64,000 nucleotides of DNA, taken from assembly GCA_965247635.1 (NCBI GenBank), contig CBDFHJ010000008.1:248001-312000 (forward strand). Direction: 5' to 3'. Each line of letters opens with the position of its first letter. Position 1 is the stretch's first letter. The DNA comes from CBDFHJ01 sp965247635 (GTDB lineage Bacteria > Chloroflexota > Dehalococcoidia > Lucifugimonadales > Australimonadaceae). A model generated the notes under the pieces. It saw only the letters and a list, made by a program, of their open reading frames with translations, made no database searches and was not told the origin of the DNA. The position numbers and the translations under genes are program-made. Shown here one piece after another: positions 44,014 through 52,815 of the stretch.

Positions 44014-46890
44014 ATGACCTTCCTCGCCGCCTTCAATTTTTCCCGCGTCGGAAGGGCCATCGCCATCCTTGTCCTCATCGCCTTCGTCGCGCTGCTGGCC
44101 GCGTGCAACGGTGGCGGCGCTGCCGCTACCGTCACGCCAACCACTGGCGGCACCACCGTGACCCCCTCCGACCTTCCGGCCACTCCATCGCCGTCGGCAA
44201 CCCCCACGGCGACAGACGACTCCCAGGCAGCCTCGACACCCACACCCACCGTTCCGGGACGGCCCGGACCCACACCCACACTCACGGTCACCGCCACGGC
44301 GACAGCTACGGCAACTCCTGTCCCAACACCCGCCGCCCCTTTGCCGAAGCGTGAGGTGGCCTTCACCGTGCACGCGCCCGACAACACACCAGCCGGCGAT
44401 ACTGTCTACCTTCTCGTAAAGCCCTTTGTCGACTGGCACTGGGAGGCTGAAGACCATATTGGCCTGGCCCCGCAAGGCGACGGCCTGTGGACGGGCACCG
44501 CTTCGGTTCCGGAAGGGGCCGTTGTCCACTACGTCTACGACCGCTGGAACGAGCAGGAGTGGGGCCAATTCAAGCGCACTCGTGAGGGCTTTGGCGCGTC
44601 GGTCGAGATCGAGAGCCGCCTGCTGCTGGTCACCCCCGACCTTGACTTGGTCGAAGACACCATCGAGACGTGGAACGACCTGCGTGCCTCCGCCCTTACG
44701 GGCACCATCACCGGCCTCGTGACCGACGCTGCTACCGGCGCTCCCCTCATGGATACCAACATCGCCGTGGGCGGCATTCACACCGCCACCGACTACGACG
44801 GCCGGTTCAAGGTCGAGGGCATCGCCGCCGGGAGTCAGCGCCTCACTTTCTACCGCACCCTGGGCGACTATCAGCCTACCGCAGCCATGGTCCAGGTGCC
44901 CGCCTCCGACGAGGCGCAGGTTGACGTGGCCATGGACGCGGCGGCACGAGTGGCAGTTACCTTCGACGTAGCGCTGCCTGAGGACACACCCCCCGAGGCC
45001 CAGGTCCACCTTCTGGGTGGCGTGTACCAGGCTGGGGCACGCGCGATTAGCCACAACAACTATCCCTTCATGCTAAGTGGCCGCTATCCGCGCTTGGAGC
45101 GCGTGACGCCGGACCGGGCCGTCGTTACTTTGGAGCTGTACGAGGGGACGTACCTCCCGTACTACTACTCCATCGGCGGCGAGTCGAGGGGCAGGGAATT
45201 CAATGGCCAGGGCCGCGTGGTGTTTCGGGGTATGGTGGTCGGCGCTTCGCCACAAGAGGTACGCCACGACCGAGTGACGACGTGGTGGGTGGAATTCTGG
45301 CCGCGCATCACCTTTCGTCTGACCGTGCCCCCAAACACTCCGCCGGGCGTACCCATCAACTCGAACCAAGGGATGGTCCAGACCGGCCCGTTTGAATGGG
45401 CCTCTTGGATGCACAACATCCCCAACGATACCCTCTCGTACAGCTACATGCTCGGTAACGACGCCCTCGACGCCGACGCTACCCCTGGCCTAGCAGGCGC
45501 TGACCGAACGGTCGCCATCGACGACGAGGACATCGTAGTAGAGGACTTGGTGACACGGTGGGCAGGCCTGCCGGCCGCCACACGCCCGCCCGACGGGACC
45601 TTGGTGCCCGTCACCTTCCGTGTGAGCGTGCCGAGCACCACCCCGCGCGACGCCGTTGTGAGGTGGGTCGGAGGTGACGAGGTAGCCATGACGGTGGCCA
45701 TGACACCGCAGCAGGGCAATCCCTGGCTCTATGAGGCCACCGTGGACCTCCCCGTGGGTCAGACCGCCGGCTACAACCTGGAGCTCGCCACCGACCCTCC
45801 GGCCTTCGGCTCGGTCCGCGCTTTAGCCGTGGAGCACGATGCCCATGTGGTCGACGACTGGGTCACCGTTTGGTCGAACGAGCCTTTGACTGGACCCATG
45901 ACGGGTGCAGGCACCCGCCCCGATTTCGTCACCGGCATCTACACTCCCGATTATTGGAGCCCCCACTTCCTGCCGCTATCCGACACAACCTTCCAGCGGA
46001 TCGGCGAGCACAACGCGGAGTGGGTGGTCGTCTCTTCGGTCTGGAGTTACGGCCAGACCTACCCGGTGCCGGTAGTCGAGCCGCGGCCCGTCAACGCCGG
46101 GAGCGTCTTCACGCCCAAGGAGGAGATCGTCGCCCAGGCCGCCATCGCCCGTCAGCATGACCTAAGGGTCATCCTTGGCCCTCAGTTCAACATGGAGATG
46201 TCCCCCGAGGGCCCCGAGCCCGTGTGCGGCGCCCACTCGCAAGCGTGGTGGGATGCCTGGCTCGGCGAGGCCGACCGGCTGTGGATGTGGAACGCCATCG
46301 TTGCCGAGGAGATCGACGCCGAGGCGATGGTCCTGCCCGGCCCCTGTTTCCACGTCTTTATCGGCGTGGGTGACGGCCCCGGCGACCCCTACTTCACGGA
46401 GTTCGATCAGCGTGTCGCCGCGCTCGTCGCCAAGGTGCGGGGCGTGTACGACGGCAAGCTCATCATCAGCGGCGGGATTCGCGACTTCGAGTTTCCCGGC
46501 CTGGCCGACTTCGTGGGTGTGACCGCCTACGGCACCGGCCATCCGGACCTGCCTTACGACGCGACCGTGGACGAGTGGCGCGATGCCTACGACGCGCGCT
46601 TCACCCAGGCGGTGGACCCCCTTTATGAGCGCTGGGGCAAGCCCGTCATGTTCTACCAATTCCACCTGCCGCGCCACGTGGACGACCCCGACCCCACCGG
46701 CCAGGAGTTCCAGGCTCGGCGACTGGAAGGAGCCCTTCAGGCGCTGGAGCAGCGTCCGTGGCTGGCGGGCTTTCTCTCCTGGTCCTACGCAATGGTCGAC
46801 GCTCCGCTGGCCAACGAGGACGGCCTCCGCGCCCGCCTTGCCGAGGCGGTCCTAGCCAAGTACTACGGCGTCTTCACCGGCCGCGACTAG
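44014..46890 (+). CDS. Lipoprotein with starch-binding-like repeats and a TIM-barrel-like C-terminus
   Basis: A 958-residue surface lipoprotein. The signal ends ALLAAC (Cys31), followed by a Thr/Pro linker to about residue 110. Four modules start with a V.FTV..P..TP pattern (about 114, 312, 430 and 535) and resemble CBM20-like starch-binding domains; a carboxypeptidase-regulatory-like domain (TGTITGLVTDAATGAPL) lies near 226. The last 320 residues look like a TIM-barrel glycosidase of GH113-like type (EWVVVSSVWSYG, RVILGPQFNMEM, GLADFVGVTAYGTG, WLAGFLSWSYA). Catalytic Glu residues were not assigned. It probably binds and perhaps cleaves an extracellular glycan. The ATG at 44014 follows GGATGGGG. 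Confidence 0.8.
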   Translation: MTFLAAFNFSRVGRAIAILVLIAFVALLAACNGGGAAATVTPTTGGTTVTPSDLPATPSPSATPTATDDSQAASTPTPTVPGRPGPTPTLTVTATATATATPVPTPAAPLPKREVAFTVHAPDNTPAGDTVYLLVKPFVDWHWEAEDHIGLAPQGDGLWTGTASVPEGAVVHYVYDRWNEQEWGQFKRTREGFGASVEIESRLLLVTPDLDLVEDTIETWNDLRASALTGTITGLVTDAATGAPLMDTNIAVGGIHTATDYDGRFKVEGIAAGSQRLTFYRTLGDYQPTAAMVQVPASDEAQVDVAMDAAARVAVTFDVALPEDTPPEAQVHLLGGVYQAGARAISHNNYPFMLSGRYPRLERVTPDRAVVTLELYEGTYLPYYYSIGGESRGREFNGQGRVVFRGMVVGASPQEVRHDRVTTWWVEFWPRITFRLTVPPNTPPGVPINSNQGMVQTGPFEWASWMHNIPNDTLSYSYMLGNDALDADATPGLAGADRTVAIDDEDIVVEDLVTRWAGLPAATRPPDGTLVPVTFRVSVPSTTPRDAVVRWVGGDEVAMTVAMTPQQGNPWLYEATVDLPVGQTAGYNLELATDPPAFGSVRALAVEHDAHVVDDWVTVWSNEPLTGPMTGAGTRPDFVTGIYTPDYWSPHFLPLSDTTFQRIGEHNAEWVVVSSVWSYGQTYPVPVVEPRPVNAGSVFTPKEEIVAQAAIARQHDLRVILGPQFNMEMSPEGPEPVCGAHSQAWWDAWLGEADRLWMWNAIVAEEIDAEAMVLPGPCFHVFIGVGDGPGDPYFTEFDQRVAALVAKVRGVYDGKLIISGGIRDFEFPGLADFVGVTAYGTGHPDLPYDATVDEWRDAYDARFTQAVDPLYERWGKPVMFYQFHLPRHVDDPDPTGQEFQARRLEGALQALEQRPWLAGFLSWSYAMVDAPLANEDGLRARLAEAVLAKYYGVFTGRD

Positions 46891-46975
46891 CGGAACCACC
46901 CGCTTGCTGGCACCCCGTACCGGCCTCTAAGATGGCCTAGGTAGCTCATAAAAAGGCTGTATTGGGGGTTGGCCA

Positions 46976-47677
46976 ATGGTTCGTTACAGAGCCATTCTGT
47001 TCGATGCCGATAGGACCCTCTGGTATTCGCCGACCTCTCCGGATGGGGTCTGGCGCAGAATACTTACAGACCTCGGGCTTGACGTGCCGTCGGAGCAGGT
47101 CGAAGCAGCGTGGGAGAAAGAATGGAGGCTACTTGCACGCGAGTTCGCAGTTTTCGAATCCTCAAGGCATCCGAACGAACAGTTAGCCGTCGAAAGCATG
47201 TGGCCAGCTTCGGAGAAGAGGATTATTGAGGGCCTAGGCCTCACCGTCGACCTGGACAGATTAAGACGAGTCGCTGATGACCGATTTGCCGCCAACGCAG
47301 ACCTGTACCCGGAGACGCTAGACGTATTGACACGGCTCAGCACGATGGGTATGCGGTTCGCTATAGTCTCCAATGGCGTCAATCAGGAGCAAACGGCTGG
47401 ACGGCTCGGCATAGACGGTTACTTTCACGCAATTGTCGGGTCGGTCCATGTGGGATTCGCCAAGCCCTCGCCCGAGATATTCCACCTGGCCCTGTCCGCG
47501 CTGGGTATCGGATCTGAGCAGGCCATCATGGTCGGCGACAACTGGGAGGCCGATGTCCTGGGCGCCAAGGGTGCCGGTATCAGAGGCGTTCACTTGGCCC
47601 GAGACGGAGACTCCCCAGGCTCCGACTCCATGAAGGATCTCCGGGGGCTGATCGATATCCTGACCCCAAACACGTAG
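46976..47677 (+). CDS. HAD-superfamily hydrolase
   Basis: A 233-residue HAD phosphatase with all four motifs: ILFDADRTLWY (Asp nucleophile and acid), IVSNGVNQEQ (Thr/Ser), the Lys in GFAKPSPEIF, and VGDNWEADVLGAKGAG. The usual DxDGT reads DADRT, with Arg in place of Gly. The cap domain is of the C1 type, suggesting a small phosphorylated substrate such as phosphoglycolate or a nucleotide. The ATG at 46976 follows GGGGG. Its lower GC at wobble positions than its neighbours hints at transfer, but this is an impression. Confidence 0.87.
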   Translation: MVRYRAILFDADRTLWYSPTSPDGVWRRILTDLGLDVPSEQVEAAWEKEWRLLAREFAVFESSRHPNEQLAVESMWPASEKRIIEGLGLTVDLDRLRRVADDRFAANADLYPETLDVLTRLSTMGMRFAIVSNGVNQEQTAGRLGIDGYFHAIVGSVHVGFAKPSPEIFHLALSALGIGSEQAIMVGDNWEADVLGAKGAGIRGVHLARDGDSPGSDSMKDLRGLIDILTPNT

Positions 47678-47854
47678 TAGCCACTCTAAAGGGCTAGGCA
47701 CCGATTGAGGAGGGTGCAAGGAACCTCGGTTCCCTGTCGGGGGTTCTGAAGGGGGACACCCCCTTCTTTTCAAAAGGTTACGAGGGCGGAGTGGGTGGGA
47801 GCGGCAACGTCAGCCCAATAATGCCCAATGAACGGGACGTGGTACCCTACGCAC

Positions 47855-48601
47855 ATGATCCCCCTCTCGGACCCAGACCTACAGCACTACCGCGACAGAC
47901 CCGTTGTCACCATTACCCTCATCGCGCTGAACGTCCTGGTGTTCCTGTACATGGTCGGCCTCGACTCGGTTGAGCAGTTCATCTTCACCTACCGCTACGG
48001 CGTTATCCCCGTCGAGCTGACCGGCGGTGAAGAGCTGGGCCGTGCGTTGCTGGGTTCGCAGCGGATCCCCGTGGACCTCAGCTCTCCCGTGCCAACCTGG
48101 GCCACCATGTTCACCTCCATGTTCCTCCACGGCGGCTGGATGCACCTGGGCGGCAACATGCTCTTTCTCTGGGTCTTTGGCGACAATGTGGAGCACCGCT
48201 TCGGCCATGTGCGCTACCTGCTCATCTACCTGGGCACCGGACTCGCCGCGGTCTGGGCCCAGGTCCTGATCAATACCGATTCGGACGTACCCATGATCGG
48301 CGCCAGCGGTGCCATCGCCGGTGTCCTCGGCGCCTACCTGCTCCTCTTCCCCTACAGCCGGGTCAATACCCTCCTCCTCCTGGGATTCTTCATCATGTTT
48401 CGGCGTCTCCCGGCGGTTTTTCTCTTGGGGTTTTGGATGCTCCTTCAAGCCTTCAGCGGCATCGGCTCCCTGGGGATTTCCACCGGTGGGGGCGTGGCCT
48501 ACTTCGCTCACATAGGAGGCTTCGTTGCTGGCCTAGCGGTGGTGGCTACCTTCCGCCTGTTTCGCGGCGAGCGCATCTGGCACCCACGCCGTTACTGGTA
48601 A
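47855..48601 (+). CDS. Rhomboid-family intramembrane serine protease
   Basis: A rhomboid protease of about 248 residues with six or seven helices. The catalytic Ser is in IGASGAIAGVLGAYL and the His in AYFAHIGGFVAGL; FLHGGWMHLGGNMLFLWVFG is the conserved helix-2 region. It should cleave single-span membrane proteins within the bilayer. The ATG at 47855 is preferred: TACCCT lies 6 bases before it, so a leaderless transcript is possible. The earlier in-frame ATG at 47828 has no ribosome site. Confidence 0.9.
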   Translation: MIPLSDPDLQHYRDRPVVTITLIALNVLVFLYMVGLDSVEQFIFTYRYGVIPVELTGGEELGRALLGSQRIPVDLSSPVPTWATMFTSMFLHGGWMHLGGNMLFLWVFGDNVEHRFGHVRYLLIYLGTGLAAVWAQVLINTDSDVPMIGASGAIAGVLGAYLLLFPYSRVNTLLLLGFFIMFRRLPAVFLLGFWMLLQAFSGIGSLGISTGGGVAYFAHIGGFVAGLAVVATFRLFRGERIWHPRRYW

Positions 48602-48703
48602 CACGTACGCCACGAGAGCTGCTTGCTGGAGGATGTGGCGTGGGGCACGTACGCGCCGTTCCGCGACACCGACGGCAACGAGTTTCTTCTCAGGGGCCCG
48701 TGA
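48602..48703 (+). pseudogene. C-terminal remnant of a VOC-family gene
   Basis: The 33 codons after the rhomboid stop encode LLEDVAWGTYAPFRDTDGNEFLL, the normal C-terminal strand pair of a glyoxalase/VOC protein, ending with TGA at 48703. There is no start or N-terminal part. It is probably the stump left by a deletion. Confidence 0.6.
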
Positions 48704-48709
48704 CCTCCT

Positions 48710-49102
48710 CTACCCGTCCACCACCAGGACCGCCTCGATCTCCAACAGGTAGTCCGGGTTGGCCAGCCCGCTCACGATGAGCAGCGTGTTGGCCGGCGGG
48801 TCCGTGGACCACAGCTCCCCTCGCGCCGCCCGCAGGTCCGGAATGTAGCGAGGGTCCGTCAGGTAGGTGGTCAGCTTCACCACGTCCTCCATCCGGCCAC
48901 CGGCGGCCTGCACCGCGGCCCTGAGGTTGGCGTACACCTGCCGCGCCTGGGCCGGGAAGTCGGCCTTCCCCACGACGTTCCCCTCCCGGTCCGCCGATGT
49001 CTGCCCGGCGATGAACACCAGGTTCCCCGCCTTTACCACGTGGGTATACCGTCCCGTCGTGTCCACCAGCTCTGGAGGGCTGATGTGCTGCACTTCCGCC
49101 AT
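48710..49102 (-). CDS. RidA/YjgF-family protein
   Basis: A 130-residue RidA-family protein; true RidA hydrolyses reactive enamines and imines formed by PLP enzymes. Blocks include YTHVVKAGNLVFIAGQTSAD, QARQVYANLRAAVQAAGG, VVKLTTYLTDPRY and PANTLLIVSGLANPDYLLEI. The canonical P.R motif with the catalytic Arg is not obvious in the P.NTLL segment, so it may belong to another Rid subgroup. The ATG at 49102 follows AGGAGG. Confidence 0.87.
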   Translation of the reverse strand: MAEVQHISPPELVDTTGRYTHVVKAGNLVFIAGQTSADREGNVVGKADFPAQARQVYANLRAAVQAAGGRMEDVVKLTTYLTDPRYIPDLRAARGELWSTDPPANTLLIVSGLANPDYLLEIEAVLVVDG

Positions 49103-49191
49103 AGCGGTCCTCCTGGATTAAACTACCGGCCTCGACGCCGGCGTGCTCAGTATAGGCCTCCGTGTGACCGGCGAGTCTGTAAGGCCGCTCA

Positions 49192-49740
49192 CCAGGGCGC
49201 GGCCCTGGACCCACGTGCGGTGTCCCCATCGTAATCTTGAGCGGAGCGTTTGCAAGCCCACGCCGGGTCGCCTCGACTTGTCGGTGGCGCCCTCACTAGG
49301 GCACGGCCCTGTCCGATGATGCTTCGCTCATCGAGACTCTCGATAGCCCCGATCTATCGGGGCTATCGGAGGACCTCCGCCTTAGGCGTGCGGTGTCCCC
49401 ACCGTAATCTTGGGCGGAGCGTTTGTAAGCCCGCGCCGGACCGCCTCGACCAGCAGGCCGGCCGAAGTTTATCCTGAGCCTGACGAAGGGGGATGAGCCG
49501 GGTGAGTAAAATAGCTTCGGAGCTGGGGGCCGTTCGCCACGCCCCCAGACCCCAGGGCACGACAAAACGAAACGGGGCAGGTACATGACCTACCCCGTTT
49601 CGAACGCCACGGGAGTGATCTCTTTTTAGGCACCGGGCCTACACACTGGGGGCCGCTCGCCGCCTGCCCTCCGAAGGAGTCCGGAGCCCTTCGGACCGAC
49701 CTGTCGGTGGCGCCCCCCGACCCCAACGGTGCAACCGACG
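49192..49740. repeat. Intergenic mosaic of dispersed repeats (49103-49833 gap)
   Basis: This 730-base gap shows no gene. It carries CCAGGGCGCGGCCCTGG (49192-49208), two copies of a TAATCTTG(A/G)GCGGAGCGTTTG word (near 49230 and 49406), the nested palindrome GATAGCCCCGATCTATCGGG (near 49340), TGAGCCTGACGAAGGGGGAT, GGGGGCCGTTCGCCACGCCC and a hairpin CGAAACGGGGCAGGT against ACCTACCCCGTTTCG (49568-49602). Similar modules lie at 27055-27298, 41464-41763 and inside uvrC. Confidence 0.8.
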
Positions 49741-49833
49741 TTAGGTACTCCTATCACACCTTCCTAGCCAGAGCAAGTTGGGCCTGACGGTCCAGTCCGC
49801 TTGGCTTTTGCGTAACTGTAACTGAGGGCCCGC

Positions 49834-50610
49834 CTAGGCCCTCCTTGACTCCTCGCCCACCATCATGCCCACCGGGTTCCGCGCCTCTTGCGGCACGGAA
49901 GGCGTCGTGTCCTCGACCGCTTCCACCGTCTCTTGAGCGAGTGTCCCTCGGCTTTCCACCTCGGCTCGGAGCGTCGTCAGCAGTCCGATGGCGACGTCGA
50001 TGTACTCCGTGGTCAGGGGCGAAGAGAAGTGCAGCTTGCCCGCCCCCACCACGAGTCCGTCGATTTCGGGGCCCGACGGGTACCCGGTGCCGCCCCAGCC
50101 GGTACTCTGGGAATTCCTAGAATACTCTGCGGTTTTATCTGCCTCTGTAAGCCGGCCCAGCACCCGGACCGCGTCGGTCAGGTGCTTCTGGATAAGGGAG
50201 GACCTACGCAGGACCTCTTCTCGGGGTGCTTTGGTCAGCTCCTCCAGCCCTATAAACAGGCCAAGGTCGTCCGGTATCTCTCCCTCGAAGCGGTGGTAGA
50301 GCTGGCGGAGCAACTCCACCTTGTGAAACGCCTCCGCCCGGGCCTGACGGCCTTCTTCCGGTGAAGCAGGTTGAAGGATGCGCTGGGCCAACGGCGAGGT
50401 GCGCAGCTCTCCCCTGCCCTCGATCAGGCCGAAGTCACGCAACGCCGCCACCTTCGCGAACAGCGTCCCGCTTCCCTCCGCCATGCCAAGTTCCCACGCC
50501 AGACCCTTCACGCTGACGGTCCCCTTGAACCTGGTGAAGATGCGTCCCGCGATCTCGACCGCGTCCCCAAATCGGATGTCTGGGTAGGTAAAGGATCCTA
50601 GCTTCGCCAT
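49834..50610 (-). CDS. Possible winged-helix DNA-binding protein
   Basis: The 258-residue product is not recognised by family. The first 85 residues look like a winged helix (SVKGLAWELGMAEGSGTLFAK, LRDFGLIEGRGELRTSPLAQ); the remainder is helical with a charged C-terminal end. The ATG at 50610 follows AGGAGGG. It has a near-consensus promoter and is divergent from the molybdate-type regulator gene. A regulatory role is inference. Confidence 0.65.
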   Translation of the reverse strand: MAKLGSFTYPDIRFGDAVEIAGRIFTRFKGTVSVKGLAWELGMAEGSGTLFAKVAALRDFGLIEGRGELRTSPLAQRILQPASPEEGRQARAEAFHKVELLRQLYHRFEGEIPDDLGLFIGLEELTKAPREEVLRRSSLIQKHLTDAVRVLGRLTEADKTAEYSRNSQSTGWGGTGYPSGPEIDGLVVGAGKLHFSSPLTTEYIDVAIGLLTTLRAEVESRGTLAQETVEAVEDTTPSVPQEARNPVGMMVGEESRRA

Positions 50611-50656
50611 GTGTCCCTCCTGGGCCCTCCCTGCGCGCCAAGTGCAGAATGGGGCC

Positions 50657-50685
50657 AGTGTAACCACTTCTAGCTTGCTTGTCAA
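50657..50685 (-). promoter_or_regulatory. Near-consensus promoter for the winged-helix gene
   Basis: On the minus strand TTGACA (50685-50680) and TACACT (50662-50657) are exactly 17 bases apart. Transcription would begin near 50650, about 40 bases before the ATG. Confidence 0.8.
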
Positions 50686-50780
50686 GAGGTTTATCTAGTT
50701 TTTGCTGGAATTAATAGCAAAATAGTAGCTGAAATGCAGATTGTTTGTGTTCTGTTAAGATCCTCTGACTGAGTTCGAAT

Positions 50781-50801
50781 GGTAAGCCACGTAGGCTTGC
50801 C
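50781..50801. promoter_or_regulatory. Candidate operator overlapping the -35 box
   Basis: GGTAAGCC and GGCTTGCC form a near-perfect inverted repeat with a five-base spacer. The right half overlaps the -35 box of the promoter driving the molybdate-type regulator and modABC, so a bound protein would block RNA polymerase. Confidence 0.5.
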
Positions 50802-50825
50802 TAATTAGCATGCAAACCTTACAAT
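50797..50825 (+). promoter_or_regulatory. Promoter of the regulator-modABC operon
   Basis: TTGCCT (50797-50802) and TACAAT (50820-50825) are 17 bases apart. The -10 box ends 7 bases before the GTG at 50833 and there is no ribosome site, so the transcript is probably leaderless. Confidence 0.7.
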
Positions 50826-50832
50826 TGCGCCC

Positions 50833-51975
50833 GTGCCACGTTTAGACGTATCTCTCCGAAGGTCTCGTGTCGCCCTTGAGCTTAGCCAGGAGGCGCTGGC
50901 GCGGGCGGCGGGCATAAGCCGTCAAGCCTACGCCGCCATCGAGACCGGTGGAGCCACGCCTTCCACCGAGGTGGCGCTACGCTTGGCGCGCGCCCTGGAC
51001 ACGTCGGTGGAAGGGTTGTTCAGCCTGCCGGACGGCCCCGCGTCTGTGGTGGAGGCGGAGCTGGTGTCGGGACCAGGGCCCCTGGGAGAGACGCAGGTAC
51101 GGGTACAGCTCCACCAGGTGGGAGATCGCTGGCTGGCCAGACCCCTTCAGGGCGAACCGTGGGGCCCAAGCATCAGCCACACCCTGCCGACGGCCCAAGG
51201 CTTGGCACGTGGTGGCGACGTAGACGGCTCCATGGGGCGCCGGGTAGCGGTGGACGTGTGGCCCAAGGGACAGGGCCGGGGCGCTGAATTAGTGGTGGCC
51301 GGGTGCGACCCGGCCATGGGCGTGGTGGCGGCTTACTTGCAACCCCAAGGCGTGGAGCTGGTCCCGTTAGAGCTGGGTAGCCGCGCGGCCCTGGAGCAGG
51401 TGGCGCGTGGCCAGGCCCACGTGGCGGGCTGCCACTTGATGGATGAGGCCACGGGCCAGTTCAACGTGCCGTGGGTGAAACGCATTCTCCCCTTCCCTGC
51501 CACGGTGGTCACCTTCGCGGTGTGGGAGCAGGGACTGCTGGTGCGTCCGGGCAACCCGAAAGGGGTGCGTGGCGTAGCGGACCTGGCCCGGCCCGGTGTG
51601 TCCATGGTGAACCGGGAGGCTGGCTCCGGAAGCCGCGCCCTGCTGGACGCAAAGCTGCGGGAGGCGGCGGTCCCGGTTCAGGAGGTGGCGGGCTACGGCG
51701 TGGAGGCGCGGAGTCACCTGGTGGTTGCCGAGGTCGTGGCCATGGGCATGGCGGACGTTGGCGTCGGGGTGAAGGCTGCGGCGGTGGCTGCCGGCCTGGA
51801 CTTTGTATCGTTGGGCCAAGAGCGATACGACCTGGTGGTCCCCGACCATTTCCTTGGACTACCGGCGGTGCAGCGGCTGCTGGCGGCGCTCCGGCGGCGT
51901 GAGCTTCGGCGACAGGTGGAGGCCCTGGGCGGCTACGACACGTCGGTCATGGGCGCCGAAGCACCGGCGGCCTAG
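50833..51975 (+). CDS. HTH/substrate-binding-domain regulator, molybdate type
   Basis: A 380-residue one-component regulator. Residues 8-62 are an XRE-type helix-turn-helix (LSQEALARAAGISRQAYAAIE); from about residue 150 a periplasmic-binding-protein-like domain follows (VVAGCDPAMGVVAAYL, GCHLMDEATGQFN, VNREAGSGSRALLDAKL, DVGVGVKAAA), the family fused to regulators of molybdate uptake. It lies 14 bases before modA in one operon and probably controls it in response to molybdate or molybdenum cofactor. The GTG start is set by the promoter, which leaves no leader. A palindrome over the -35 box could be its own operator. Confidence 0.85.
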   Translation: MPRLDVSLRRSRVALELSQEALARAAGISRQAYAAIETGGATPSTEVALRLARALDTSVEGLFSLPDGPASVVEAELVSGPGPLGETQVRVQLHQVGDRWLARPLQGEPWGPSISHTLPTAQGLARGGDVDGSMGRRVAVDVWPKGQGRGAELVVAGCDPAMGVVAAYLQPQGVELVPLELGSRAALEQVARGQAHVAGCHLMDEATGQFNVPWVKRILPFPATVVTFAVWEQGLLVRPGNPKGVRGVADLARPGVSMVNREAGSGSRALLDAKLREAAVPVQEVAGYGVEARSHLVVAEVVAMGMADVGVGVKAAAVAAGLDFVSLGQERYDLVVPDHFLGLPAVQRLLAALRRRELRRQVEALGGYDTSVMGAEAPAA

Positions 51976-51988
51976 GAAGGCGGGGCAT

Positions 51989-52813
51989 GTGCGGTTGCTG
52001 GCGACGGCATCCATCCTTATGGCCATGGCCGGTGCATGCGGCGGTGCTGGATCATCTGGCGAGGATGAACTGTTGGTAGGCGCCGCGTCCAGCATGGAGC
52101 CGCTGTTCAGCGAGCTGGGACCGGCTTTCGAACGGGAGAGCGGCGCAAGCCTTACTTTTGTCTACGGATCGTCCGGCAGCCTGACCGTGCAGATCGAGCA
52201 GGGCGCGCCCCTGGACGTCTTCGCGTCGGCCGACTCTCACTACGTCAATCGCTTGATGGGCCAGGGCCTCGTCCTGAACAATCGGGGACGAGTCGTCGCC
52301 GAAGGGCGGCTGGCAGTCCTTACCACCATCGAGCTAGACTCGGGCGCCACGTGGCGCGACGCCGTCACCGACGATCGCGTGCGGTATATCGCCATTGCCA
52401 ATCCGGAGGTAGCGCCCTACGGCTTAGCGGCCCGAGCGGCATTGAACGATCCAGACCTATGGGAGGTGGTCCAGCCGAGGCTGGTGTACGGCGAGAACGT
52501 GGCTCAGGTACTCCAGTTCGTCCAGAGCGGGAACGCGGACGTGGGCGTCGTGGCGCTGTCGTTGGTGGCGCCGTCGCCTCCTGAGGGCGTGACGGTGCTC
52601 CCGCTTGACCCGTGCGACCACGGTCTGATACTGCACGCCGTGGCCGCCGTGAGGAACCCCAAGACCGCCGCGTACCCGGAGCTGGCGGAAGAGTTCATGG
52701 CGTTTATGGGCAGCGCTACTGCGAAGGCGCTCCTGGAGCAATTTGGCTACGATCCCCCCGTGCATGGAGGAGGACGAGGAGGACATCGTGGTGAGCCAAG
52801 GCGGTGCGAGTAG
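51989..52813 (+). CDS. modA: Molybdate ABC transporter substrate-binding lipoprotein
   Basis: ModA binds molybdate or tungstate outside the cell. The GTG at 51989 follows AAGGCGGGG and begins a lipoprotein signal ending AMAGAC (Cys17). The mature protein shows LLVGAASSMEPLFSELGPAF, TFVYGSSGSLTVQIEQGAP, VFASADSHYVNRLM, IANPEVAPYGLAARAAL and GENVAQVLQFVQSGNADVG, all usual for ModA. The last 17 residues (after LEQFGYDPP) are a Gly/Arg-rich extension not normally seen. modB follows at once. Confidence 0.93.
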   Translation: MRLLATASILMAMAGACGGAGSSGEDELLVGAASSMEPLFSELGPAFERESGASLTFVYGSSGSLTVQIEQGAPLDVFASADSHYVNRLMGQGLVLNNRGRVVAEGRLAVLTTIELDSGATWRDAVTDDRVRYIAIANPEVAPYGLAARAALNDPDLWEVVQPRLVYGENVAQVLQFVQSGNADVGVVALSLVAPSPPEGVTVLPLDPCDHGLILHAVAAVRNPKTAAYPELAEEFMAFMGSATAKALLEQFGYDPPVHGGGRGGHRGEPRRCE

Positions 52814-52815
52814 CG

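Noticed and set aside
49192..49440. CRISPR array
   Set aside because: The repeats are mosaics of different palindromes with irregular spacing and shared "spacers"; no cas gene is present.
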